DNA from: CAZNNH01 sp964574335
GTDB taxonomy: Bacteria > Acidobacteriota > Vicinamibacteria > Fen-336
Assembly (NCBI GenBank): GCA_964574335.1
Contig: CAZNNH010000035.1
Span: 1-45,758, forward strand
DNA length: 45,758 nt
Direction: 5' to 3'
Under the pieces are notes generated by a model. It was not told the DNA's origin. It saw nothing but the letters and a program-made list of their open reading frames with translations, and did no database searches. Below, piece by piece: positions 39,787 through 45,758 of the stretch (the stretch's first letter is position 1; the number at the start of each line of letters is the position of its first letter). Position numbers and translations under genes: made by a program.

Positions 39787-40889
39787 TCATCCCGCCGACT
39801 CGTGTGCCCCCTCGCCCAGCTCGAGAGACAGCACGGCCTGCAGGTCCAGTAGGATGACCAGCCTCGACTCGAGCTTGGCCACTCCCCTCACGTAGTGGGC
39901 GTCGACCTCGACCACCTCTTCGGGTGCCGCCTCGATGCTGGACACCGGCACCCGGAGCACCTGCGAAGCGCCGTCGACCAGCAGCCCGATCAACCGGTCC
40001 TTGAGCTTCACGACCACGATCCGGGCCTGCCGGGAAGAGTCGACCTCGCCCAGGTTCAGCTTGCGCTTCAGGTCCACCACCGGGATGATCCGACCCCTCA
40101 GGTTGATCACGCCCTTGATGAAGCCCGGGGCGCGAGGGACCTGGGTGATCTCGGTGACTCGGATGATCTCCTGCACCGCCCGGACGTCGACACCGTACTC
40201 TTCGGATGCCAGCAGGAACGTGACCAGGTGCTCGGTGGCCTCGGCGGCCTTCCGCTCCTCCCGCTGCGGCGCCGCGAAGAAGGAGATGTTGTGGCTCCTG
40301 GCGGCCGCCTCTGCCGGTGCCACGACCTCGGGAGCGGCCGGTTTCTCGGGCGCCGGCTCCCGGGCTGCCGGAGCCGCCGGCGTGACCCCGGCCACGTCGG
40401 CCCGGGTCAGGATCTCGGAGGCCAGACCCGAGGCGGGCAGGGCGATCCTCGCGGGGCGGGGCGAATCGGCGGCATCGACCTCGGACGGGAAGACCAGCTC
40501 ATCGACATCCCTGGCCGTGTGGGCGGGCGCCGCCCCGCTTTGGGCCGAGCGTCGCTGGCCTTCGGGTGAGCGCTGCTCACCTTCGGGCGCGCGCGGCTTC
40601 TCCGCCGGCGGCGNNNNNNNNNNNNNNNNNNNNNNNNNNNNNNNNNNNNNNNNNNNNNNNNNNNNNNNNNNNNNNNNNNNNNNNNNNNNNNNNNNNNNNN
40701 NNNNNNNNNNNNNCCTTCGGGTGAGCGCTGCTCACCTTCGGGCGCGCGCGGCTTCTCCGCCGGCGGCGAAGGCTGCGGCGCCGCGGCCGGCGGCGTCGAT
40801 GGAGCGGCAGAGGCCGACGGCCCCACCCCCTCGCCGCGCGACCGGTCCTTACGCTGGGCCCGCTTGCGGGCCTCCGCCATGCGTCCCAT
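39787..40889 (-). CDS. cheW: CheW coupling protein with long Pro/Ala linker, interrupted by an assembly gap
   Basis: The CheW domain occupies the last ~155 residues (HLVTFLLASEEYGVDVRAVQEIIR, INLRGRIIPVVDLKRKL, LIGLLVDGASQVLRV). Before it lies a low-complexity Pro/Ala/Glu segment, and the N-terminus (MGRMAEARKRAQRKDRSRG) is strongly basic. Bases 40614-40713 are N. The same 55 bases flank the gap on both sides, and the reading frame is the same on both. Removing the N run and one copy yields an uninterrupted 315-codon frame (176 + 772 bases). GGAGGAGG lies upstream of the ATG at 40889, which shares its A with the stop of the ATPase gene. The true repeat number in the linker is unknown. Confidence 0.88.
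40559..40613. repeat. 55-bp repeat at the left edge of the N gap
   Basis: Identical over 55 bases to 40714-40768 and ends exactly where the N run begins. It contains GTGAGCGCTGCTCAC, a 6-bp inverted repeat, flanked by two CTTCGGG motifs. It encodes part of the CheW Pro/Glu linker. Confidence 0.9.
40614..40713. other. assembly gap (100 N)
   Basis: A run of exactly 100 N within the cheW linker. Its flanks are identical 55-base sequences, as left by a de Bruijn assembler whose contig ends share one k-mer. It is most likely an unresolved tandem repeat or a simple unmerged overlap. Confidence 0.95.
40714..40768. repeat. 55-bp repeat at the right edge of the N gap
   Basis: Identical to 40559-40613 and begins at the first base after the N run. 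Its codon phase in cheW is the same as that of the left copy. Confidence 0.9.
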
Positions 40890-41704
40890 CAGCCCGCCTC
40901 CTCCAGGAACAACTGGCCGGCCATGGCAGCCGCCACGATCTCCTCGTCGATCACCGAGACTCCTCGTCCCATCCCCTCGAGCAGGGCCTGGGTGGCCAGG
41001 TGGTTCACCACCCGCGGGATCCCACCGGTGGCGGCGTGCAGGCGCGCCACCGCCCCCGGGGTGAAGACCTCCCGCTCCGCCCCCGCCACCCGGAGCCGAT
41101 GGGCAACGTACGCCCGGGTGTCCGCGAGGCCCAGGGGGGTCAGGTGGAACTGCGCCCCGATCCTCTGGGTGAGAGCGCGATAGGCCCGGTGCTTGAGGCG
41201 TTGCCGCAGCTCCGGCTGGCCGACCATCACCACCGCGATCAGGTTGCGATCGTCGAGCTGGAAGTTGGTGAGCAGCCGGATCTCCTCGAAGGTGGGCTTG
41301 CCCGGGATCAGGTGCGCCTCGTCGATGATCAGCAGAGCGGCCCGGTTCGCCTCGTCCAGCTCCAGCAGGCGGTCGTGGATCTGGGCGTGCAAGTCTCCAG
41401 CGTGGAAGCGCGGCTCGGCCACGCCTAGCTCCGCCGCCACCACGGCCAGGAACTGACGCGGAGACAGGCGGGGGTTCAGGATCATCCCCACCTCGTACTT
41501 GTCCCCGACCCGGTCGACCAGGGCGCGGGACAGCAGCGTCTTGCCGCTGCCGACCTCGCCGGTGAGCAGCGCCAGCTCCACCTCTTCGACGGCGTACAGG
41601 AGCTGCTCCAGGGCCTCCTCGTAGACCTCGTTCACGAACAGGTAGCGCGGATCCGGTGTCTTCCGAAACGCCTTCTCACGCAGGCCGTAGTAGCTCTCGT
41701 ACAT
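40889..41704 (-). CDS. ExeA/GspA-like AAA ATPase within the chemosensory operon
   Basis: A 271-residue P-loop ATPase of the ExeA family, which in type II secretion (ExeAB) remodels or inserts components through peptidoglycan. It starts MYESYYGLREKAFRKTPDPRY (the family's Y.FGL.E.PF...P opening). It has Walker A LTGEVGSGKT, Walker B LLIIDEAH, sensor 1 VVMVGQPEL and sensor 2-like TGGIPRVVNHLATQALL. It lacks the membrane and peptidoglycan-binding C-terminal part of ExeA, so it is cytoplasmic. It sits between cheA (9 bases) and cheW (overlapping stop/start), clearly in the operon. Such ATPases are not part of the textbook chemotaxis set; a role in positioning the array or controlling an envelope machine is inference. 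Confidence 0.9.
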   Translation of the reverse strand: MYESYYGLREKAFRKTPDPRYLFVNEVYEEALEQLLYAVEEVELALLTGEVGSGKTLLSRALVDRVGDKYEVGMILNPRLSPRQFLAVVAAELGVAEPRFHAGDLHAQIHDRLLELDEANRAALLIIDEAHLIPGKPTFEEIRLLTNFQLDDRNLIAVVMVGQPELRQRLKHRAYRALTQRIGAQFHLTPLGLADTRAYVAHRLRVAGAEREVFTPGAVARLHAATGGIPRVVNHLATQALLEGMGRGVSVIDEEIVAAAMAGQLFLEEAG

Positions 41705-41713
41705 CGCCCCCGC

Positions 41714-43432
41714 CTAGCCGCCCACCGACGACCTTGCCTCCTCCCGACCGTGCACCAGCCCGAGCCGCTTGCCTTCGAAAAGCGTCGCCACGTCCAGGAT
41801 CAGCACCACCCGGCCATCGCCCATGATGGTGGCGCCGGCCACGCCGAATGCGCCACCGGAAACCGCCGGGTCGAGGGCCTTGATCACCACCTCCTGCTGG
41901 CCGCGCAGGTGATCGACCACCAAACCGACGCGCTTGTCTCCCCGGCCGAGGATCACCGCGTACTCCCGCTCCAGCGTCTCGCGCTCCGGCAGGGCGAACA
42001 TGCGGCTCATCCACAAGAGCGGGACCAGCCGGTCGCGGATCCGGAGGGTGTCCCGCCCATTGATCGGGTGGATCTCGCTGGTCTGGAACTTGATGCTCTC
42101 GACCACCGCCGACAACGGCACCGCGTAGACCTGCCCGGACACCTCGACCAACAGGGCGGAGATGATGGCCAGGGTGAGCGGTAGCTGAATGATGAACTTG
42201 GTGCCGACCTTGGGCACCGACTCGACCTCAACCAGGCCATTGAGCCGCTCGATGGCCTGCAGCACCACCTCCAGGCCCACCCCGCGGCCGGAGACCTCGG
42301 TGACGCTGCTGGCGGTGGTGAATCCCTGGGAGAAGATGAGCTGGATCACGTCGCGATCGCTCAGATGCTCGTCGCCCTTGAGCAGGCCGCGCTCCATCGC
42401 CTTGCGGCGCACCGCGTCGGCGTCGATCCCCCCCCCGTCGTCCATGATCGTCACCAGCACGTGGTTGGACTCCTGAGAGGCCGAGAGCAGGATGGTGCCG
42501 GTGCGGGTCTTGCCGCGGGTCTCCCGCACCTCCGGTCTCTCGATCCCGTGGTCGACCGAGTTGCGGATCATGTGGACCAGCGGCTCGCCGATCTCGTCGA
42601 TGATGGCCTTGTCGACCCGCGTCCCCTCACCCTCGAGGATCAGCTCGATCTCCTTCCCCTGCTGGCGGGAGAGATCTCGCACCAGGCGCGGGAAGCGCTC
42701 GAAGACGTGGCGGATGGGCAGCATCCGCACGTCCATCACCGTCTCCTGCAGGCTGGCACAGACGCCCGAGACGTGCTGGACCGCCTCCAGGAGCTGACGC
42801 GGCGCCTCGCCCCGTCCGCTGAGCTCCTCCGCCATCTGGTGCCCCACCTGCTCCAGCTTGGTGCGGTAGATGATCAGCTCACCCACCAGGTTGAGCAGGT
42901 TGTCGAGCTGGGCGAAGTCGACACGCACCGTGCTGGAGCGCGCCGTCACGTACTGGGCGACGTCGGTCCGGGTGCCGGACGGAGCTGGCTTGGCGGCGGC
43001 CAAAGGCGCCGGCCCCGGGGCGGTCGCGGCGGCCAGCGGAGCCGGCGCCATCAGGGCCTCGAGGCTCTGGATCTCGGGGGTCAGGCTCCGCACCTCGGCC
43101 TGCGCACCGGCGGCCCGCTCCACGGCGTCGCGGAGAGCGGCGGCGCCTTCGAAGAGGCGGTCGAAGACGGCGGGCGCCAGCTCCAGCGCCCCGTCTGCGA
43201 TCCGGGCCATCACGTCCTCGAGCTTGTGGACGTACTCCTTGATGGAGGAGAAGCCGATCATCCCGCTGTTCCCCTTGAGCGTATGGAGCGGGCCCAGGAC
43301 GGCGGAGACGACGGCGGCATCCAGCCCCTCGTGCTCCAGGTTGAGCAGGCAGTGGTCGAGAGCTTCTAGATGGCTGCGGGCGTCCTCGAGATAGATGCCC
43401 AGCAGCTCGGCGGAGACCTGGAATTCCGACAT
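41714..43432 (-). CDS. cheA: CheA histidine kinase (no P2 domain)
   Basis: A 572-residue chemotaxis kinase. The N-terminal Hpt domain has phosphorylated His50 in LHTLKGNSGMIGF. A short Pro/Ala linker (about 130-155) replaces P2, the CheY/CheB docking domain. The P3 dimerisation helices (FAQLDNLLNLVGELIIYRTKL) follow. The ATP-binding P4 has the N box HMIRNSVDHG (Asn291), G1 DDGGGID and G2 SGRGVGLEVV. A CheW-like P5 occupies the last ~140 residues (ISALLVEVSGQVYAVPLSAV). It is complete and presumably active. It is 16 bases downstream of cheY and 9 bases upstream of the ExeA-like gene. No clear Shine-Dalgarno precedes the ATG. Confidence 0.95.
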   Translation of the reverse strand: MSEFQVSAELLGIYLEDARSHLEALDHCLLNLEHEGLDAAVVSAVLGPLHTLKGNSGMIGFSSIKEYVHKLEDVMARIADGALELAPAVFDRLFEGAAALRDAVERAAGAQAEVRSLTPEIQSLEALMAPAPLAAATAPGPAPLAAAKPAPSGTRTDVAQYVTARSSTVRVDFAQLDNLLNLVGELIIYRTKLEQVGHQMAEELSGRGEAPRQLLEAVQHVSGVCASLQETVMDVRMLPIRHVFERFPRLVRDLSRQQGKEIELILEGEGTRVDKAIIDEIGEPLVHMIRNSVDHGIERPEVRETRGKTRTGTILLSASQESNHVLVTIMDDGGGIDADAVRRKAMERGLLKGDEHLSDRDVIQLIFSQGFTTASSVTEVSGRGVGLEVVLQAIERLNGLVEVESVPKVGTKFIIQLPLTLAIISALLVEVSGQVYAVPLSAVVESIKFQTSEIHPINGRDTLRIRDRLVPLLWMSRMFALPERETLEREYAVILGRGDKRVGLVVDHLRGQQEVVIKALDPAVSGGAFGVAGATIMGDGRVVLILDVATLFEGKRLGLVHGREEARSSVGG

Positions 43433-43448
43433 GGCAGCAGCCAGCCAG

Positions 43449-43835
43449 CTAGCCGGAGGAAGTGACCTTCTCGATCAGGCCGTGGAGCTCCGAAGCCTGG
43501 AAAGGCTTCTTGACGTAGCCTTTGGCCCCGAGCTTGAGGCCACGGATAGTGTCCTCTTCCTTGCCCTCGGTGGAAATGATGATCACGGGGATCGACTGGT
43601 AGGCGGTCTCCTTCTGGACCCGTTGCAGGAACTCGAGGCCGTTCATCACCGGCATGTTGATGTCTAGCAGGATCAGGTCGATCCCCTCTTCCTGGGCCAG
43701 CTTGTCGAGGGCCTCGAGGCCGTTCATGGCGCTGACCAGCTTGCAGCTCTTGTAGCGGGAGAGAAAGAGCTTGTACATCTGGTGGATCAGCGCGGAGTCA
43801 TCGACCGCTAGGATCTTCCTGAGCATGTCTGCCAC
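43449..43835 (-). CDS. cheY: CheY-like single-domain response regulator
   Basis: A 128-residue stand-alone receiver: acidic pair Asp12-Asp13 (LAVDDSALIHQMYKLFL), phosphoacceptor Asp58 (LILLDINMPVMNGLEFL), Thr/Ser switch in IIISTEG and Lys110 (YVKKPF). First gene of the minus-strand chemosensory cluster. GAGGGGAG precedes the ATG. With no flagellar switch or pilus gene in view, it could control a motor elsewhere, a pilus system or another output. Confidence 0.92.
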   Translation of the reverse strand: MADMLRKILAVDDSALIHQMYKLFLSRYKSCKLVSAMNGLEALDKLAQEEGIDLILLDINMPVMNGLEFLQRVQKETAYQSIPVIIISTEGKEEDTIRGLKLGAKGYVKKPFQASELHGLIEKVTSSG

Positions 43836-44030
43836 TCCCCTCGCGCCGGCCCTTCAAGCGCCTCGGGACATCGCGCCGGTGGCGATGATGCGGGACCGGC
43901 CGCGAACTCCAAAGAGGCGCCTGCGGGGATCGGCCGGAGCCGGTTAAGGGTTTCTACCACCGAAGGGTCCGCCTTGCAAGTCGCTCAACTCGCGTAGGAT
44001 GCGGCGCCGGGGCGGGGCCTCCTGCCGGCA

Positions 44031-44039
44031 TGCTATAGT
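44031..44039 (+). promoter_or_regulatory. extended -10 promoter TGCTATAGT
   Basis: TGC followed by TATAGT (5 of 6 to TATAAT) forms an extended -10 element; no -35 match is seen. A transcript would start near 44046, about 19 bases before the GTG at 44065. The 229-base divergent gap 43836-44064 holds nothing else recognisable. Confidence 0.4.
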
Positions 44040-44064
44040 GCCCGCCCGAGACGGGGCGAGGGGT

Positions 44065-44547
44065 GTGTTCGAGTCCTCCGAGAAGTTGACCGACGAGATC
44101 GCCCGCCTGCTCGAGGTGATCCGCGACCTGGCCCAGGCTCGCTACGCCTGCGTGATCGAGCCCACCGCCACCGTTTTCGAGTGCGCGGACGGGGAGAGCG
44201 GGGCGGTCTCGGGCCTGCGCGACTTCCTGGACCGCCGGCGCGGCGAGCTGCTGGCGTTGCCGGGGCGGCTTCTGGCCGAGGAGCCGTTCGAGGACCTTTT
44301 CGCCAACTCCGAGGACGGGTTCTTCCTGGCCGTCCTGAACGGGCGGGTCGCGCTGGTCCTGGCCTGCCCGGAGCCGGCCACGGTCGAGGTGCGGGTCGAC
44401 AAGCCCCTCCGGATCCTGGCCGACCGCCTGCTCCGGCTCAGGCAGTCCTACCGGATCGACGAGAAGGGCTTCGGCTTCCTGTTCGGAAGCCCGCGCCTCG
44501 ACACGGTGGTGATCGAGCCCCCGGCGGCGGGGGACGGCGCGGCCTGA
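44065..44547 (+). CDS. unknown 160-residue cytoplasmic protein upstream of lepA
   Basis: I do not recognise a family with confidence. The GTG at 44065 follows GGCGAGGGG and an extended -10 element; an upstream ATG at 43999 would add unrelated basic residues and precede that promoter. The protein opens with a helix (EKLTDEIARLLEVIRDLAQARYACVIEP) and continues with alternating strands and helices (FFLAVLNGRVALVLACPEPA, then DKPLRILADRLLRLRQSYRI). It has no signal peptide or membrane span. The layout resembles small Roadblock/profilin-like folds, but motif evidence is lacking. It ends 61 bases before lepA in the same direction and might be cotranscribed. Confidence 0.6.
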   Translation: MFESSEKLTDEIARLLEVIRDLAQARYACVIEPTATVFECADGESGAVSGLRDFLDRRRGELLALPGRLLAEEPFEDLFANSEDGFFLAVLNGRVALVLACPEPATVEVRVDKPLRILADRLLRLRQSYRIDEKGFGFLFGSPRLDTVVIEPPAAGDGAA

Positions 44548-44608
44548 GCCGGCCGCTGGGCTCGGCACACCGCCTCGACCTGGGATAGACTTGCCGTTTC
44601 GGCCGTCC

Positions 44609-45758
44609 ATGAAGCACATCCGCAACTTCGCCATCATCGCCCACATCGACCACGGCAAGACCACGCTCTCCGACCGTCTGATGGAGCGTACCGGTGCCCT
44701 CAGCCAGCGGGAGATGACCGAGCAGTTCCTGGACTCGATGGACCTGGAGCGGGAGCGCGGGATCACCATCAAGCAGCACTCGGTGCGTCTCGAGTACCGG
44801 GCCCGGGACGGCCACGACTACATCCTGAACCTGATCGACACCCCCGGCCACGTGGACTTCTCCTACGAGGTCAGCCGCAGCCTGGCGGCCTGCCAGGGGG
44901 CGGTGCTGCTGGTCGACGCCAGCCAGGGGGTGGAGGCGCAGACCCTGGCCAACGCCCACCTGGCGGTGGACGGCGGGCTTTCGGTGATCCCGGTCCTGAA
45001 CAAGATCGACCTGCCCGGGGCCGAGCCGGAGCGGGTGCGGGAGCAGATCGAGAGCGTGGTGGGGATCGACGCCTCCCAGGCGATCCTGGCCTCGGCCAAG
45101 CAGGGGCTGGGCATCGACGAGATCCTGGAAGCGATCGTCACCCGGCTGCCGCCGCCGCACGCCGACCCCGACGCCCCGCTACGGGCCCTGGTCTTCGACT
45201 CCTGGTTCGACCAGTACCGGGGGGTGGTGATCCTGGTCCACGTGGTGGACGGCGAGCTGGCCCCGGGGACCCGGGTGCGGCTGATGGCCTCGGGGGGGAC
45301 CTACCTGGTCGAGCAGGTCGGGGTCTTCAAGCCCAAGCCGGTGGTGGTGGACCGGCTCGGGGCCGGCGAGGTCGGCTTCGTGATCGCCGGCATCAAGCGG
45401 ATCGCGGACACCAAGATCGGCGACACCCTGACCGACGTGGCCCGCCCCGCCGACGAGCCGCTGCCCGGCTTCAAGGAAGTCAAGCCGATGGTCTTCGCCG
45501 GGCTCTACCCGGTCAACGCCGACCAGTACGCCGAGCTGCGCGACGCCCTGGAGAAGCTGCGCCTCAACGACGCCTCCTTCTTCTACGAGCCGGAGACCTC
45601 GGCCGCGCTGGGCTTCGGCTTCCGCTGCGGCTTCCTGGGGCTCCTGCACATGGAGATCGTCGAGGAGCGGCTGGAGCGGGAGTTCGACCTGGAGCTGCTC
45701 ACCACCGCCCCCTCGGTCCGCTACCGGGTGCTGCGCTCGGACGGCGAGGTGGTGGAGG
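44609..45758 (+). CDS. lepA: LepA / elongation factor 4 GTPase, 3' end beyond the window
   Basis: The first 383 codons of a translational GTPase that acts on stalled or initiating ribosomes (back-translocation in vitro). G1 is AHIDHGKTT, switch I/G2 lies in RERGITIKQHSVRL, G3 is DTPGHVDF, G4 is NKID and G5 is SAKQGLG. LepA-specific domain 2/3 features follow (GVFKPKPVVVDRLGAGEVGFVIAGIK, PMVFAGLYPVNADQY, GFGFRCGFLGLLHMEI). Full-length LepA is about 600 residues, so roughly 215 codons are cut off by the window end. The ATG at 44609 has no obvious Shine-Dalgarno site. Confidence 0.95.
   Translation, partial: MKHIRNFAIIAHIDHGKTTLSDRLMERTGALSQREMTEQFLDSMDLERERGITIKQHSVRLEYRARDGHDYILNLIDTPGHVDFSYEVSRSLAACQGAVLLVDASQGVEAQTLANAHLAVDGGLSVIPVLNKIDLPGAEPERVREQIESVVGIDASQAILASAKQGLGIDEILEAIVTRLPPPHADPDAPLRALVFDSWFDQYRGVVILVHVVDGELAPGTRVRLMASGGTYLVEQVGVFKPKPVVVDRLGAGEVGFVIAGIKRIADTKIGDTLTDVARPADEPLPGFKEVKPMVFAGLYPVNADQYAELRDALEKLRLNDASFFYEPETSAALGFGFRCGFLGLLHMEIVEERLEREFDLELLTTAPSVRYRVLRSDGEVVE

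Noticed and set aside
40407..40889. Continuous frame across the N gap giving an Arg/Pro/Lys-rich protein
   Set aside because: The part left of the gap is in a different frame from CheW and only appears joined because 100 N is not a multiple of three. The real CheW frame is restored by collapsing the duplicate 55 bases.
44592..44603. TGCCGTTTCGGC just before lepA, resembling the dyads at 16557-16612
   Set aside because: Only 12 of 13 bases match, symmetry is broken at the end, and a CCGTTTCGGCC core also occurs by chance at about 4450. Short CG-rich words like this are expected in such DNA.
1..45758. tRNA, rRNA, CRISPR, riboswitch or intact transposase
   Set aside because: None seen on either strand by eye. 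Small structured RNAs could be missed without covariance searches.

Overview
The window is 45.8 kb of GC-rich bacterial DNA (roughly two thirds or more G+C). It contains one run of 100 N, so it is probably a scaffold from a draft or metagenome assembly. Its gene content is a high-GC, Gram-negative-type chemosensory cluster with PATAN (DUF4388), GAF and HEAT-repeat proteins, an EgtD-like methyltransferase, a Hyf-like membrane complex and LepA. This would fit Acidobacteriota, Methylomirabilota/Rokubacteria or a deltaproteobacterial lineage such as Myxococcota. There is no rRNA and I cannot decide between these. I found no tRNA, CRISPR array or intact transposase.

Region 1 (1-4.8 kb) is accessory and scrambled. 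It holds a fragment of an osmoprotectant-binding domain, a decayed MazF/PemK toxin with its antitoxin, an exported GH51-type arabinofuranosidase, an exported type-B carboxylesterase and the C-terminal stump of a second GH51 enzyme. Near-identical direct repeats at 1-37 and 4469-4504 bracket about 4.4 kb. Region 2 (4.76-8.57 kb, minus strand) reads as one compatible-solute operon: methyltransferase, CosR/EctR-like MarR regulator, OpuA-type ATPase and a permease-substrate-binding fusion. It has a good sigma70 promoter and a 14-bp palindrome just downstream of it.

Region 3 (8.8-13.8 kb, plus strand) is the most unusual: a cysteine-poor IscA/HesB-fold protein, an EgtD-like histidine methyltransferase, and a translationally coupled 1130-residue fusion of a molybdopterin/[4Fe-4S] oxidoreductase with a complete NifS/IscS-type cysteine desulfurase. 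The grouping suggests in-cis sulfur delivery, either to the molybdenum cofactor or to a hercynine-like product. A HAD phosphatase and a small exported NTF2-like protein follow on the minus strand.

Region 4 (15.2-24.1 kb, plus strand) starts with an NtrC-like regulator that lacks a recognisable GAFTGA loop. Two 13-bp dyads 41 bp apart lie between it and a six-gene operon (hyfB, C, E, F, G and a hyfH-hyfI fusion). The large subunit has lost the NiFe-binding cysteine motifs, so this is an energy-converting-hydrogenase-related (Ehr-like) proton- or ion-translocating complex and not a hydrogenase. It resembles the Rv0082-Rv0087 locus of Mycobacterium tuberculosis.

Region 5 (24.3-29.3 kb, minus strand) has a Yip1-type membrane protein, a polytopic GT-C-like membrane protein, and a VWA protein paired with a MoxR/ChlI-type AAA+ ATPase. 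A 140-bp REP/MITE-like element follows at 29.37-29.52 kb.

Region 6 (29.5-43.8 kb, minus strand) is one long chemosensory cluster. In transcription order it runs cheY, cheA, an ExeA-like AAA ATPase, cheW (carrying the assembly gap), a periplasmic binding protein, a chemoreceptor, a HEAT-repeat protein, cheR, cheB, a PATAN-receiver-GAF protein and a coiled-coil GAF protein. No flagellar or pilus gene is present, so the output is unknown. The window ends with an unknown 160-residue protein and the first 383 codons of lepA on the plus strand.
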